Shown: positions 34,228-47,760 of the stretch, piece after piece | Layout: each line of letters opens with the position of its first letter | How positions within the stretch are numbered: the stretch's first letter is position 1 | Source: Ascochyta rabiei | Taxonomy: Eukaryota; Ascomycota; Dothideomycetes; Pleosporales; Didymellaceae | Direction of reading: 5' to 3' | Length of the DNA stretch: 64,000 bases | Assembly: GCF_004011695.2 (NCBI RefSeq) | Contig: NC_082422.1 | Span: forward strand, 1-64,000 | Translations under genes and position numbers: made by a program | Notes under the pieces: model-generated | Databases searched by the model: none | Seen by the model: the letters and a program-made list of their open reading frames with translations, nothing else | Told to the model about the DNA's origin: nothing

Positions 34228-34967
34228 GATGCGGCTGACAATCATGAAACGACTTGGTTCGCTGGAGCACCCAAAATAAACGCTCAGCAGCGAATCCTTA
34301 GGAGAATCATATTCTGCCCCATTTTTTGTATTTGGCCCCCTGATTTTCCTAGTCGACCCCTATGTCGACCCCTATAGGCATGTTCACAACAAAGCAAAAT
34401 TTCAACATAGGGCCCTGCACACTGAAAAAACATCAGAATATATCTTAACCCAGCGAGAATATACTATCCTGAGCTTCCTAGAGCCTCTAGGCGTCTGGTT
34501 GCTGCACGCTGCCTGGTTATCTAACCTGTTCTATTGCAAAAAAAATTAGATTTGCAGAGCACAGACCACCCCTACAACAAAAATCTTATTTTATCTTATC
34601 TTCTTAGATCTTATCTAAAAGAACACAAAAACTAATAAAACATCCTATCTCCACTAGATAGCAACAAGCCTTTCCTTAGCTTTCTGCTTTTAACCCCTTC
34701 TTTCCACTCCTAGAGGTCTACTAGTTAGGCTAGTAAGAATAGAATAAAGACAAAATTAGTAAAGCTAAGACTGCCTTTTTCCTTGTTCTTCAGCCCTAAA
34801 AAGCAGACAGAGAATAGGTACCTCTGCCTGTGCAAAAACAAGCTCTCTTTTAGTTATTTATTATTTCTTTATAAAAGAGAAGGAATCCCTACCTAGAACT
34901 AGGACCCTAGGACTATAGAACTGGAACCACCACCTAATAAAGAGCATCCTCTAAATACAGAGACAAT

Positions 34968-36410
34968 GGAAATAAGCCCCCTAAGCTCCCTAATTCCTCT
35001 AGGAGAGATGTACCAGCCTACACCTACCCCTAGACCTCTGTCTATACCCTTATTATTAACACCCCTACAGTAATCTACTCTAGGAATACAACAACCTAGT
35101 ATATTTAACAGAACTGCAACTGTACCTCTACCCTCTGCTCCTTCTATATAACCAGCTAGCAGACCTGCTACTCTAACAGCACCTAGGCTCCCCCCTTTCT
35201 AATTTAACATAGCTACTAGGCCTATAACCTAAGCTCATATTACTAAGATAGTAAAAGAAGCTCTATCTATTACCAGGACAATAGCTATTTAGGCTTCTTC
35301 CCTAGCCACCTTAAACAAGGAACAATTAAACCTCCTAGACCTTCTTATAATCTTTAGAGACTATTTAGAAAACAACAGGATAAACAAATAAGGCCTCTCT
35401 ATCCTAGCGTCTTCAGTATAAAACCTTAAAACAGTGTCTAAATTAATTAAAATAAAGGTAAAACTCCTTTAAAAACCTACCCTAGCTACTAAGACTTCTA
35501 CTATTTAACCTTCTACCTACCCTACTTTATACGCATCTACAGCTTTAGCCAACCTCCCTAAGAACACAGAATAGTAAACAGTTATAAAGAAGAAGCAACC
35601 TACTATTATAAAGAACTCCCTAAGTGTACGCTAACTAGTTCTTACACTAGAGTAAGGACTACCCTCTTTTACTCCCCTTTAAATGTATAACGCTTTTAAT
35701 AAGGCCTTTACAGATAAAGGAGTAAGCCTCCCTATAATTACTTCTGCTAGCCTAAGTAGAAGGAATAATATTGTTCTTACTATAATACCCTCCTTTACAG
35801 CAAAATACCTGCTTAAAAACTAAGTAATCTAGCAATTAGTTACTACCTACAAGGAAGCCCTTGTAATAGAACTATGGCACAAAGTAATCCTACACAACAT
35901 CTCTACGTCTGTAGAAACAAACCAGTACCTAGAGGTGCCTAAGTTAGAAATAACTACTTTTAGTGAAGGCCTAACTATAGTAGGAAATCTATTCTAGCTA
36001 ACAAGCTATAAAAGGAGATAAAAGCAATAACTAAGATCTGTCTATGTAGCGTTTGCAACAGAAAAAGAAGTACAACAAGCTACACAGAATAGACTATACC
36101 TACTAGGAGCTAGCATAAGGGTAAAAAAGTTTATTACTACACCTCCTACTACACAATGCCAAAACTGTTAGCAATTTAGACAAATAGAAAACAGGTGCCT
36201 TAATAGCACTATATATAAGATATACGTAGACAAATACCCTATAACACTGTATAAGTGTAATATGTGTAGTTCTATAGGTAAAGCCTACATACACACTATA
36301 CCTAAGTGTATAAACTACAAAGAAGTAGATATAGCAGATAGCACACAATATACAGCCTATAGGGCTATAATAAACAAACAAACACATCTAGACTACTAGA
36401 CAACCTAAGG
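34968..36410 (+). pseudogene. LINE ORF1 (gag-like) with zinc knuckles, RIP-damaged
   Basis: The plus-strand frame opens at an ATG near 34968 (MEISPLSSLIPLGEMYQPT) with a Pro-rich N-terminus. It continues through a helical region to a Cys-rich end near 36160-36320 (CQNC, CNMCSS, CINYKEV), which matches the CCHC-type knuckles of fungal LINE ORF1 proteins that bind the element RNA. In-frame TAG/TAA codons are RIP products. The 5' two thirds are also present in the inverted LINE fragment at 22592-24324. Confidence 0.7.
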
Positions 36411-38016
36411 ATACTATAAGTAAATCTAAACAAGAGCGTATAAGCTATAGAGAGCGCCTTATAACTTACAGTAGAACTAGCTATAGACCTTGTCCTAGTA
36501 TAAGAACTGTAGCTTACCCCTACTTAATAACCACCTTTAGACTACTTAGACACACGCTCTATAAACTAGCCTTCCTTTACACAAATCTAACCTATACTAC
36601 AGGACTATAGTATAAAGCCACGCGTTCTAGCCTATATTCTTTGCTTAACAACAGTACAAATCACCCTAGCCGCATATTTAAACCTTAACCTAGACTTCCT
36701 AGCTATTATAGTCTAGCAGTCTAGGTGAAACTTTACAATCTATAATATATATAACTAAACAAACGTATAAGAAACAACAACAGTAGAAAGAAAGCTCCTA
36801 AACAGCTACACTCTGCCTAACCCAATCCTATTAGGTAACTATAACACCTACCACCCTTAGTAGGACCCTACTATAACTACTATAACACGAAAAGCTAGTA
36901 GTTTAATTGCCTAGATAGAAGAGCAAAACTTAGAGCTATTAGATAAACCTAGTATAGGCACCTTCTACAGGCTAAACATAAATAGGAAAAGTGTTCTAGA
37001 CCTTACCTTTGCTTCGCATAGGCTAGCGAACTAGATAGAAGACTAGCAAACCCTAGCATGTATAGGCTTAGACCACCTAGGCATCCTGTTTACAATTACA
37101 ACGCCTAGAACACAGCTCCTAATTAACCCTACTCCTTAGTTTAACACAAAGAAGGCAAACTAGGAACTATTCTAGAAGGAGCTAGCAAAGGAGATAGTAA
37201 AAAGCCCTGCTCTTAGTACTACCTGCCTAAGCCACTCTACTAGCAAATCCCTACTCCTTATCTAAGGAGAGGACAGAGATCTAGAGGAGCAGCTAGAAGC
37301 AATAGGGAAGGAGCTAACAATAGCAATAACAAATGCAGCTAAAGCTGCAATCCTACAAAGCTCTACTAGTGCTAGAAGTAAACCTTAGTAGAACCCTAAC
37401 CTAAAAACACTTAGGAAAAACATGCTTAGCAAACAACGCCACCTATAGAGAGAACTAGCAACTAGCCCTACAAACACCTACATATAGAAAAGGGACTACC
37501 TAATTACTAGAAACAGCTACCTATAAGCAGTAAAAGCAGCAAAGCGTAACTACTAGAATTAATTCCTAGAAAAGGAGGATATAAAATTAATCTTTAAAGC
37601 AATGTCTTATACTAGGTCTGTAGGCAACTAAGGCATACCTGCTATACAAGGCCCTAGGGGAATAATAAACTCCCTTTAAGGCAAATGCTTAGCGCTAAGA
37701 GATACTCTCTTCCCTAGCCTACTTACCTCTTAACCTATAGAATAGAACACCTACCAGGAAGGTAGCTAGAAATAGCTACCTCTTACTAAACAAGAGCTAG
37801 AACACGCCTGCTCCTTACAAATCTAAAGTACCTTCCTAGGACTAGACGCTATAAACTAGGAGATTATTACTACAGCATATAAAGCAGAAGCAGACATATT
37901 CTTCTATGTGTTCTCTACCCTATTTAACAATAGGTACTATCCTTAAATCTAAAAAAGAGCAACAGGAATTATCCTAAAAAAGCCAAACAAACTAGACTAC
38001 TTAGCGCCTAAAGCCT

Positions 38017-38178
38017 TGTCAGATAACCGACCTTGCCGAACCAAGTTAGGGAGTTGGGGTTAACCTCGGTTAACTTAGGGGATAGCGGCACACACACATA
38101 AAATTAGCCATTAAGATAGATAATTATTAATTGATTACCTTTATTATTATCTTTGCACATTAAGCATATTATCTAACA
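38017..38178 (+). repeat. Copia 5' LTR, outer copy
   Basis: 162 bp. Its first 60 bases (CGACCTTGCCGAACCAAG..) are nearly free of RIP changes. Confidence 0.9.
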
Positions 38179-38395
38179 ATTAAGAGTCTCACTAACACTA
38201 CTAAAATACCCTTTTAATATGTTACTATTCACAATGCGCAATTTAATAATAATTCTTATAGATTACATAACCTACACACCTTAGTTGCATTAACTATAGA
38301 CCTACTGCGCCTCTCTGGACGTATAGGAGAAGATAGACCTAAATCAGACTATCCCACTAAGGACTAAGCCACAAGTACCTAACGCCCTAGACATC

Positions 38396-38557
38396 TGTCA
38401 GATAACCGACCTTGCCGAACCAAGTTGGGGGTTTAAGGTTAACCTCGGTTAACTTAGGGGCTAGCGGTACACACACATAAAATCAGCCATTAAGACAGAT
38501 AATTATTAATTAATCACCTTTATTATTATCTTTGCACATTAAGCATATTATCTAACA
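38396..38557 (+). repeat. Copia 5' LTR, inner (duplicated) copy
   Basis: 162 bp, same ends as the outer copy, followed by a second copy of the leader beginning ATTAAGAGTCT. Confidence 0.9.
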
Positions 38558-38779
38558 ATTAAGAGTCTTACTAACACTACTAAAATACCCTTTTAATATA
38601 TTGCTATTAATAATGCGCAATTTAAAAATAATTCTTATAGATTACACAACCTACACACCTTAGTTGTATTAACTATAGACTTGCTGCGCCTCTCTAGACG
38701 TATAGGAGAAGATAGACCTAAATTAGACTATCCCTCTAAGGACTAAGCCACAAGTACCTAACGCTCTAGACATTACTAA

Positions 38780-41700
38780 CTATAAGAGGAGGCCAGCCCT
38801 TAGCAATAATAAATAAGGAAACCCTTAGCTTCCTAAAATCCTATCTAAACTATTAGCTAACAGCCTAAAGGCATAGAAGGAAGATAATAACTATTAGAAG
38901 AGCCGCCTTAAATCCTACAAGATAGCGGATAGAGACTACTGCAAGGAACAAACTCACCTAGATAAGGTAGTAATGTTTATCTAAAGCTTAGTATTACCTT
39001 ACCTTATAAAGAACTGCTGCTAACTAGGTAAATTAATTTAAATATAACTTATTAGCCTTAAACACATAGTTAGTATTAATGCTAAAGAAGAACAATTACG
39101 CGCATGCTACTGATACCTAGCAGCCCTTAAACTAATAAGACAACCTAGGAGCTAGGATACCTAGCTCCTTAAGTATAATTATACTGTAAATAACGCTAAA
39201 ACTAAGGGTGTTGCTGAAATATATAATATACAAGACACTATCTAAGACTTCTGAAATTTAGTAATAAAAATAGCGCTAACCTAGGTAACAATATTCTAGG
39301 ACTATAGTAGACAAGAACAAAATATAACTTGTAAAGAAATAATAAAACGCTTCTAAGAGTATATAAGTAAGTACTACCCTAAGGAGAGACAGTAAAGGGG
39401 CGCCTTTGCTGCAGGGAACAACTTAACTCTTACTGCTAGTAGTAAATCTACCCTAGACACTAACAGGGACGCCTCTTATGTTGTTAAAGATGTATTATCC
39501 ACTCCTACTACACAGGGGAGTTAGGGAAGACATTGTTAAAAACAGAATATTAGTTAAATAACCACATCTAAGCAGTCCCTAAGAGGGGATACTGCAGCAG
39601 CTAGAGGAGCAAAATGCCCTCCTTATAGACAACGTTATAGACTAGAAGATTGCTACTACGTTTATAAAGATAAAGCACTAGAATAGTTTACCCTATGTAA
39701 TAGAATTGCTAAGATAGTATAATTTAGGATAGAATAAAATACTAACCTCTAAGATTAGGTTAGATCTGCAAAACAAGCTTGCACTAAGACACTAGCTATT
39801 AAGACATCCTAAACACTAGAGGCACCTCTAGGATAACTACAGGGACAGAAGATATTAGTAATTAATATAAGTCTAGTTAAAGAATTATACAATATAGAGC
39901 TACTAAGCTACCCTCTTAGGAACTCCTTTATTCTTAACTTAGGATTAACTATCTATATTACAAACAACAAGGACTAGATATAAGACCTTACTCTACCTGC
40001 ATTAAACAACTAACTATAGGCAGGAAACTCCTAGGTATAGATATAGGGATAAAGCACTGTCTATCTCTATCTATTAAACATAAGCTAACTAACTACTCTT
40101 ATACTACACAACATAGCATAGTACCTAGACATATTTTACAACCTTGTCTTATTCTAACAACTACGTTAACAGGGCATCTAGTAGGACACAAAAGGAGATC
40201 TAACTGAGCTTAGATAAGTAGGTAACACAGCTATTACATCCTTAGATAAATAACATAGACAGTAGGTACTTAGGGAACAACTACAGACAGCATTTGTAAT
40301 ATAATTAACACAAAGCTAAACACCTAAAACTGCTACTGCTCTGCTATAGCACAAGCGAATAGGGCACCCTAGAGCTGCTACTATTAAACACCTTATCTAA
40401 CAATCTTAGGGGGTAAGAGTTAGGGGTATTACTACAGTCTAATGTAATGCTTACAGACAGACTAAGACTAAGAGGTAAATTAGTTAAACACTACAAACAA
40501 ACAATAAAGGACTAGAAGAATGTATAGTAATTGACTTCCACTTATATAAAGAAGGAAGCTTTACTAAGGAAAAGAGCTAATTACTTGCTGTTAACAGGCG
40601 ATCTGGCTTCCTCTAGGACTTCTATTTTAAAGATAATTAACTAGGAAAGACAATTATATACTTCCTAGACACTTTTACACAATTCCTGTTAAAACAATAC
40701 AAGATCTAGGTTAAGTTAATTAAGTATAATAGTAAAATTACTATAATAAAACTAGAAGTATTAAGATAGTGCGCTGCATAATTAATTAGGCGTACGCCTT
40801 CTACACCAGACACCTAAGCACAGAATAGAGGTGCTAAACGCTTAGGGGGTGTAATAAAAGATAAGGCACGAACTATAAGATTAGACGCAAACCTACTATA
40901 GGAAATATAGCTAGAGATTATAAGGGCAGCAGTATACCTACACAACTAAACACTAAGGTTATTAAACAACTAAAAAACACCCTATAATATGTTCTTCACC
41001 TATATAGCTTAACTAGCTAGCCTAAACATATAAAGCAGGAAACTAAACTAGGTATATCTAAAAGTATATAGATATAAAGCCTTTACTCGTATAAGTAACA
41101 CCCTTTAAGGAAAATTATAACTCTAGTAACTAGACCTAAGATTATAGGTAGAATACCTAGTAGGATACTAATCCTTAAATATATATTAGATATAGATTCC
41201 TACTTTAGTAAAAGTTATTAGCATAAGAGATGTAATCTTTAAAAAGGATACTGTCTTTAGTAGCTAGACTTAGGACCTAATAGACAACCTTATGTACAGC
41301 ACTCTTAAAGAGATAGCAACATAGACAAGAAGCGTAGAGCTTCTGCCTCTACCCTAAAATAAGGCTAAAATCTAGTTATTCTATAAGGATAATACTATTA
41401 CACACTTAAATACTATAGAAGATTAACTAGGATATAATAATAGACAGAAAGCTAGACATATATATCTAAATCCTCCTCTAACTCTGCTACTAGTTGCGTT
41501 GTTAATAAACATGTTGTTATTATCCTAGTTAGTAAGAGGTAACAGCGAATTAGGAGTTAGCAGGTAGCACTAGTTAACTGCTAATTGGTTAAAATTAACG
41601 CTAGCGCAATCTTAAGGAACTTTATAAACTATCCTAAAGAAAGCTGTATTTATAGCTAGCATATAGGGCAGATGCATAGGCACATACTAGGGCAATAATA

Positions 41701-43400
41701 TTAATAAGGCTAGGTTAAAATAAATGCTAATAAAAGGGCTTAAGCCTTATTAAAGCTAACTCCTACTAGAGCTAATGGCATAATTAAACCTAGAGGACCA
41801 CCTGCTTCACAAATGGTTTAAAGAAGCTAAGCAAGAACACATTAGCAGCTATTAGAGCATAAAGTTATAGTCTAAAGTACCCCTAACAAAGACTAAGGTA
41901 GTAGGATACTAGATACTTAACTGTATATAGGTATACACATATAAGCTTAATAAGAACTACTACCTACTTAAATATAAGGCGCAACTAGTAGTCTAAGGTA
42001 ACTAGTAACAAAACATTACTTCTAAAGATACCTACGCAGCAACACTAGCTAGCAGGTCCTTTAGAATGCTTATAGCAATTTTAGCAGCACATAACCTAGA
42101 ACTGAAGTAGTTTAATGTTATAAACGCCTCTATTTATATATTAATTAACAGAGAGGTCTATATAAGAATGCTACGCAGGTATTAGAAACTAGGTACAGTT
42201 CTATAGCTACACAGGGCACTATATAGACTAAGAATCTCTCTACTCCTCTAGTAGAAGGAATTTACATCTACTCTAACAAGCTATAGATTTACAGTTGTTC
42301 CCTATAAACCCTGCTGCTTACTTAAGAATAGAGTTACTATCTTCTTCTATATAGACAATATTATTATAGCTTATTACCTAACTAGAAAACATAAGGCAGA
42401 TAAGGCCCTTAGCTATATTACTAATAAATACGCTGTTACAGGAGGAAACAATCTGCAATAGTTCCTAGGAGTAGAGATAACCTAAGATTAAGACAACCTA
42501 AGGATCCTCCTCTTATAGGTGTTATACATTAACAAAATTAACTTTCTAGCAGATAAGACAGACATACAACATAACACACTAATATTAAGTATTAAGCTTC
42601 TACTAAATAAAGGGGAAGCTGCAGCATTAGAAATTAATAAATACTAGAGAAAGATTAGATCTCTCCTCTTTACTGCGGTTACTACTAGGCCTAACATTGC
42701 CTTTGCCATATCTAGGCTAGCACAGTTTCTAACTAACCCTAGACAGCAGCACTATAACACAGCAGATTAAGTACTATTATACCTATAACGAACGCAAGAC
42801 CTATCCCTTACCTTTAGAGGCAACAGGCACCTAGTAGTTGCTAGTAATATATTATTTGCTAATAATACTCTTAACAGGAAGAGCTTCTAAGGATATACTA
42901 TTAAACTATATAGAGGACTTATTACCTAGAGAGCTAATAAACAAGACATAGTTACTATATTAACAACTAAAGCAAAGCTACTTGCCCTAGCACAGGTAGC
43001 TAAGGAAGCTATCTTTATCTTATAACTATTATTAGAACTTAGCATACACCTCTTATAATTAACAATTACTATTTAATATAATAATACCTAGACTATCTAA
43101 TTAATTAACAAGGAAGTCTTAAAACTCTAAACTAAACTACAACATATAGACATTTATAACTACTAGGTGTAATAGGAGGTAAATAAAGGAACTATAACAG
43201 TAACCTATGTCCTATCTACTAAGACATTAGCTAATAGACTTACAAAGGCTCTGCCTGCAAGCAAGTAGTTAACCTTTCTAAGGCAGCTAGGACTAGAGAA
43301 ACATACTGAACGAAGAAAGCTAGCTAACACCCAGATAGAGTTACTTAACTAAAAGCTTGCTGACCTAGAGGTATAATAAGAGCCAATTGTGTCCAGCTTT
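38780..43400 (+). pseudogene. Copia gag-pol polyprotein, RIP-damaged
   Basis: The frame order is gag (Cys/His segment near 39600-39660), protease region, integrase, reverse transcriptase and RNase H. The integrase shows RRTPSTPDTQAQN near 40790 and DANLLWEIWLEI near 40890; the equivalent of the NGxAE motif is recognisable. Reverse transcriptase shows TYAATLASRSFRMLIAI near 42030 and FFYIDNIIIA near 42340, where active copia elements have YVDD. The RNase H end includes ILTTKAKLLALAQVAKEA near 42960. Dozens of TAG/TAA codons replace Gln and Trp. The domain order separates it from Ty3/gypsy elements. Confidence 0.9.
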
Positions 43401-43426
43401 AATAAGGCCTTAAAGCTCAGGGGGTG

Positions 43427-43588
43427 TGTTAGATAACTGACCTTGCTGAACCAAGTTGGGGGTTTAGGGTTAACCTTGGTTAACTTAGGGGCTAGCGGCA
43501 CACACACATAAAACGAGCTATTAAGACAGATAATTATCAATTAATCACCTTTATTATCATCTTTGCACATTAAGCATATTATCTGATA
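43427..43588 (+). repeat. Copia 3' LTR
   Basis: 162 bp. It starts TGTTAGATAACTGACC and ends TTATCTGATA; the outer half keeps GAGC, TCAAT and TCAT where the 5' copies show T-rich variants. Confidence 0.9.
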
Positions 43589-45990
43589 AGCCTATAGGGT
43601 AATTGCCCTTCTAAGCTGCCTAGGTAAAGTAGTAGGAAGACTAGTAGCTAAACGGCTTAGCTTCCTAGCAGAAACAACTACCCTACTCTACCCTTTATAA
43701 CTAGGTAGAAGAGTATAAAACTTAGCTATAGACGCTTCTATACTGCTACTAAACTAAGTATAAGAATAAAGTAAACTAAAGCGTATAACAACTATAGTGT
43801 TCCTAGACACTAAAGGAGCCTTTAGCCACGTATTACTAGGCTAACTACTTACTATTCTACAACAGCTAAAGCTACTGTGCAGCCTAATAGCCTAGATCTA
43901 ATTATTTCTCTCTAGACGCTAAATACAACTATCCTTTAATAGAGAAAATAAAGAATTTAGTACTATAAACGCTAGAATCCTATTAGGAAGCCTGGTCTTA
44001 CCTATTGTGTTCCTAATATATATTAGACCTCTATTTTAGTTAATTACAAACTACTTGCTATCCTACCTAGACAACCTAGCTATTACAGTATTGTCTACTA
44101 GCCTAAAGAAAAACATCTGCCTACTAGAAAGGGACATAGCTAGCCTATTTAAAAAAGGGTCTAGCTGCGCAATTTAGTTTAATGCGTTAAAAACTAAACT
44201 TATCTACTTTACTACAAGCTAAAAAGTAGAAAATTATACCCTTACCCTACTAGACATGTCTATAATAACTCTAAAAAAGACTGTTGAATAGGTTAAAATC
44301 TACTTTAACAACAGACTCTTATTAAAACAGCACGCGGCCACAAGGATTAGCTAGGCAAGGAACTCCGTCTACAGAATATGCAGACTAGCAAACAGCAGCA
44401 AAGGCCTTACACCTACTGCCCTTTAACAAATATACCTAGCCTATGTTACTAGCATAGCAGACTATAAATGCCAGGTCTTCTAGAAGTAACAAGCTAGAAT
44501 AGCAAAACAACTATAAGGCCTACAGAACCTAGCACTTAGGAAAATCTTAGGCACCTTCTAAACCTTACCTATAATACCCTAAGAGGTAGAGGCAGCTCTA
44601 GCCCCTTCTACTATAAGGCTAAACTCTGTAATAAGAAAGTACGCCTTTAGAGCTAGGAAGTTACTAAAGAACTACCCTATCTATACTGCTATAATACAAC
44701 TAAAGTCCACCCTATAAAACACAGACCTAGACTCTAGCACAGAGTAAAAAGAGGTTAACTGTACTAGGCTAAGATAGGACCTCCTATATAGCTTATGCAA
44801 ATTACACAGTCTAAAGAGAAGGCTATACCTAGTATAAGAGAAGAAAAATTAAAAGACTTCTACTTCTGCCCCTAGAACAAGGCTACAGCATACTAGACTA
44901 AAATCTTAAGACTACTAAGAGAAGAAGAAGTAAAAGCACATAAGACACAGATGCTATAAAAAGTAGGAAGTAATACGCTAGCAATCTACACCGACGCTTC
45001 TTATATAGAGAAAGGCCTAGGTATAGGAGTAGAAATTACAGTCCTTAACTACAAACTACAGCCTAAGGAAACCTACGCTATAAACTATAATATTAGCAAA
45101 GACTAAATTGTATACAATAGAGAACTAGAAGGTATAATAAGAGGCTTTAAAATTGCAGCTACTATAGCTACTACAGCACAAGACATCTAAATCTTTGCAG
45201 GTAACCAGGCAGCACTCCTAAGACTAAAAACTCCTTTAAACAAACCTAGACAGGCCTGGCAAATACGCTGCATAAAGGCAGCTAGAGCAATTAAGGACAA
45301 AGGAGCTACAATCAGCCTCAAATAGGCCCCTGGCCACCAAGATATTGCAGGAAACAGGAAAGCAGACTCTCTAGCAAAGGAAGCAACAAAAGAGAGGCCT
45401 ACTTCTAACTTAATAAGCATTACTATAACTAAAACTTAAGTTAAAACTATTACAACAGACAAGTAGGAACATAAACTAGACACCTACACAGTTAACGTAA
45501 TCCCTAGGAAAACAGACACCTACGCAGCAAAATACTATCTAGGACTAACAAACAATATAAAACTACAAAAAAACACTAAGAGAGAGGTAGCTAGTGCCTA
45601 TTACTAACTAAAACTAGGATATAGATATAACAAAGCATACCTATACAACATATGGAAGGTAGATAACAATAGATGTATCTGCGGCTACGTATAAACAACA
45701 TAATACCTTCTACTTAGCTATAGAGAATACAGGAATGTAAGGAAAATAATACAAGACAGCCTATAAGGACAAAGGCTCTTAATAAGACTACTACTACACA
45801 TAACCTAAGGAATTCTAGCTACCCTGGCTTTTATTTCAGAGACAAGAGTAGGCACACGCAAGTGGTACCTACAATAAACAACAGACACCTAAAAACCTCT
45901 GTTTACCCCTTAGAGCAGAGGCTCTCACTACTGGACTTTAAACACACATTTACTATCCCCTTTTACAAACACGCTCCTTAAATTACTAGA

Positions 45991-47310
45991 GTAGCTTAAC
46001 TACTCTTGTCTTATATAGTCTTAGACTCACACAGGACGTTAAACTTATTAATAAATTAATTAATCTTTACTTTCCTATAATATTATTAGAAGTTAAGAGA
46101 GTTGTAGCTCTAATAGCTATTACTAAGGAGTAGCTAGTGTACTTCTTAGGTGCGCGTCTTTATATAGGCATTAAAGAGCTTTAACTAGTCTAGACTACGC
46201 TTATTTGTAGTTTATCTGTTCTTAGAGACTCTAATAACCTAGCTGTAGGGCAGATTAGGCTCTTTGTACTAGGCCAGAGAGGTAGTTACAGCCTTAAAAG
46301 ATAATAAAGTGTAGAATAGCCTATGCTACACTGTTAATGCCCTATATAACTGTTATCTACTTCTAGTTACCCTACTACACTCCCTTTAGTTGTCCTTAAC
46401 GCTTTAAGCCTATAATAACTGCTCCTGTTTATATCTAGCCTATTACAAAGCTTATCGTATTAAAGTTATATAGGTAATTATCCTAGATACTATACATAGC
46501 TTTAATTTTTGCTATAAGCCTTACCTAGCCTTGTATTATCTCTAGATCCTTATAGAGAGCTCTCTTATAGTTGTTTTATAATTGAACCTGTTTTTAAGGC
46601 TAGGGCAGCGCTTATAAATGTATTAAGCTAGTTTGTGCTAATATAGCCTATATTACGCTTAGTATGTAAAGAGTTAGCTATATAAGCTACAGTAGCTAGC
46701 TAAAGGGTAAATCCTTATATATCTAGCTTAAGGATATACTAAGTTATTCTATTTACCTTAGTCTAATCTGTATTCTGTAAATTTAGTGTACAATTAGCTT
46801 ATATAGGTTGTAAGTGTATTAAGCGTGTAGTGTACTGTAAAGTGCGTTATATATAGCTACAGCACGTTATAGTGTAAGTATTACATATTGTTAGATAGCC
46901 TAAAGCACAAGCTGTATTACAGTTTCTCTTAAGGGCGTAGATTAGTGTTGTTGTTAAGGCATCGCGTAGTAGGGTGGAGGTTTAGTGTGGTCTTAGCAGA
47001 GTGATCCGCTCGATTGTGTGATCTGCTCGACTGTGGAGTACGTTATGCTATATAAGTAGTAAATTGTTTAACTAGTTATTAATTAGAGGGGACTTTACTA
47101 ACGCTTAATACGCTGGTCCTATGTCTTACTAATACCTAATACTGCCTACTTAGCGTGTTAGGGCTATAGGAAGTATTAAAAAAAACATTATAAATAGAAT
47201 TTTATACATTAGTATTTTGTAGTTATTACCTCTATATTTTAACGTAACTACGATAGGGGTTGTAGGCCTAGTAGGAGTAGATAAATTTATGTTAAATTAT
47301 TACTGTTATT
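45991..47310. other. RIP-altered intergenic DNA, no supported feature
   Basis: AT-rich sequence after the LINE. Neither strand gave a convincing frame. A local GATCCGCTCGATTGTGTGATCTGCTCGA direct repeat at about 47002-47030 is the only structured patch. It may be an old, unrecognisable transposon. Confidence 0.5.
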
Positions 47311-47317
47311 GTAAAGC

Positions 47318-47610
47318 ACTAGTCCTTCTAAAAGTTCCTGTCCCAACTTATACCTAATTTATCTCCAACTTAGTACTCTTACATCCTGTTTCTATTCTAC
47401 ACTCTAGTTCGTACTCTAAATTCTTCTAGTACTTAATAGTGTAAAGGTATAAGAAGAAGTAGGCTTAGATAGTTAGTTTTTAAGTATTCTTAATATAAGA
47501 CCTATAGGGAAAGAACAATTCTCTATACAACTATCCTAGTACTTTAATACACCTTGTAGCGGATACCTACGGCTATTAGAGAGTTTTATCATCCTGTGTC
47601 GCTACATAGG
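47318..47610 (+). repeat. 290-bp dispersed repeat, left copy
   Basis: Similar along its length to 57776-58070 in direct orientation (AGCACTAGTCCTTCTAAAAG versus CGCACTGGTCCTTCCAAAGG; shared AGTTAGTTTTTAAGTAT). This copy is strongly RIP-altered. It is noncoding. The pair brackets the kinase island and the chromovirus. Confidence 0.75.
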
Positions 47611-47760
47611 CAAGCTGCTTACTTTTACTAAGACTTTACTAAACTTCTCCTCTTACACCACTGTCTTCCTAATAATGTACCTTACGGACGAGTCACAAGT
47701 GAAACACCAAACAAGTGGAACACTCCAAATCTCACCAAAAACCACAAAAAGAGTACCTTT

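Larger units (their letters stand above)
38017..43588 (+). mobile_element. Ty1/copia retrotransposon nested in the LINE, target duplication AGCCT
   Basis: Bounded by AGCCT at 38012-38016 and 43589-43593. LTR length is 162 bp, TGTCAGATAA..TTATCTAACA (terminal CA mutated to TA at the right end). A purine tract CAGGGGGTG precedes the 3' LTR. Unusually, the 5' end holds the LTR plus 217 bp of leader twice in tandem (38017-38395 and 38396-38774). The internal region encodes gag-pol in Ty1/copia order, with integrase before reverse transcriptase. RIP-damaged. Confidence 0.93.
36420..45900 (+). pseudogene. LINE ORF2: endonuclease, reverse transcriptase, RNase H; RIP-damaged and split
   Basis: The endonuclease region reads LLGNYNTYHP near 36830 (GDxN/H-type motif) and SVLDLTFASHRL near 36990. 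The reverse transcriptase begins after 37000 and is interrupted at 38016 inside LDYLAPKA. It resumes at 43589 with YRVIALLSCLGKVVGRLV in the same frame. FLDTKGAFSHV (43800) and LSYLDNLAI (44060; YxDD region altered) follow, then RNase H, IYTDASYIEKGLGIGVE, at about 44985. The C-terminal CICGYV segment near 45680 corresponds to the Cys motif found after RNase H in Tad elements. Many TAG/TAA codons interrupt it. The frame continuity across the insertion confirms the nested order. Confidence 0.85.
34386..45990 (+). mobile_element. Tad-like non-LTR retrotransposon (LINE), full length, split by a copia element
   Basis: The 5' end (CAAAGCAAAATTTCAACATAGGG) is shared with the inverted fragment ending at 24324. 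A gag-like frame with Cys knuckles is followed by one long frame: endonuclease, reverse transcriptase, RNase H and a C-terminal Cys motif. A Ty1/copia element occupies 38017-38395 and 38396-43588 plus a duplicated AGCCT. Without it the LINE is about 6.0 kb, normal for the Tad clade. The 3' boundary is only approximate. RIP stops occur throughout. Confidence 0.85.

Noticed and set aside
36103..36387. Minus-strand 94-codon frame with hydrophobic stretches
   Set aside because: It is antisense to the Cys-rich end of LINE ORF1.
45991..47310. Another transposon after the LINE
   Set aside because: No coding frame, TIR or LTR could be supported on either strand.
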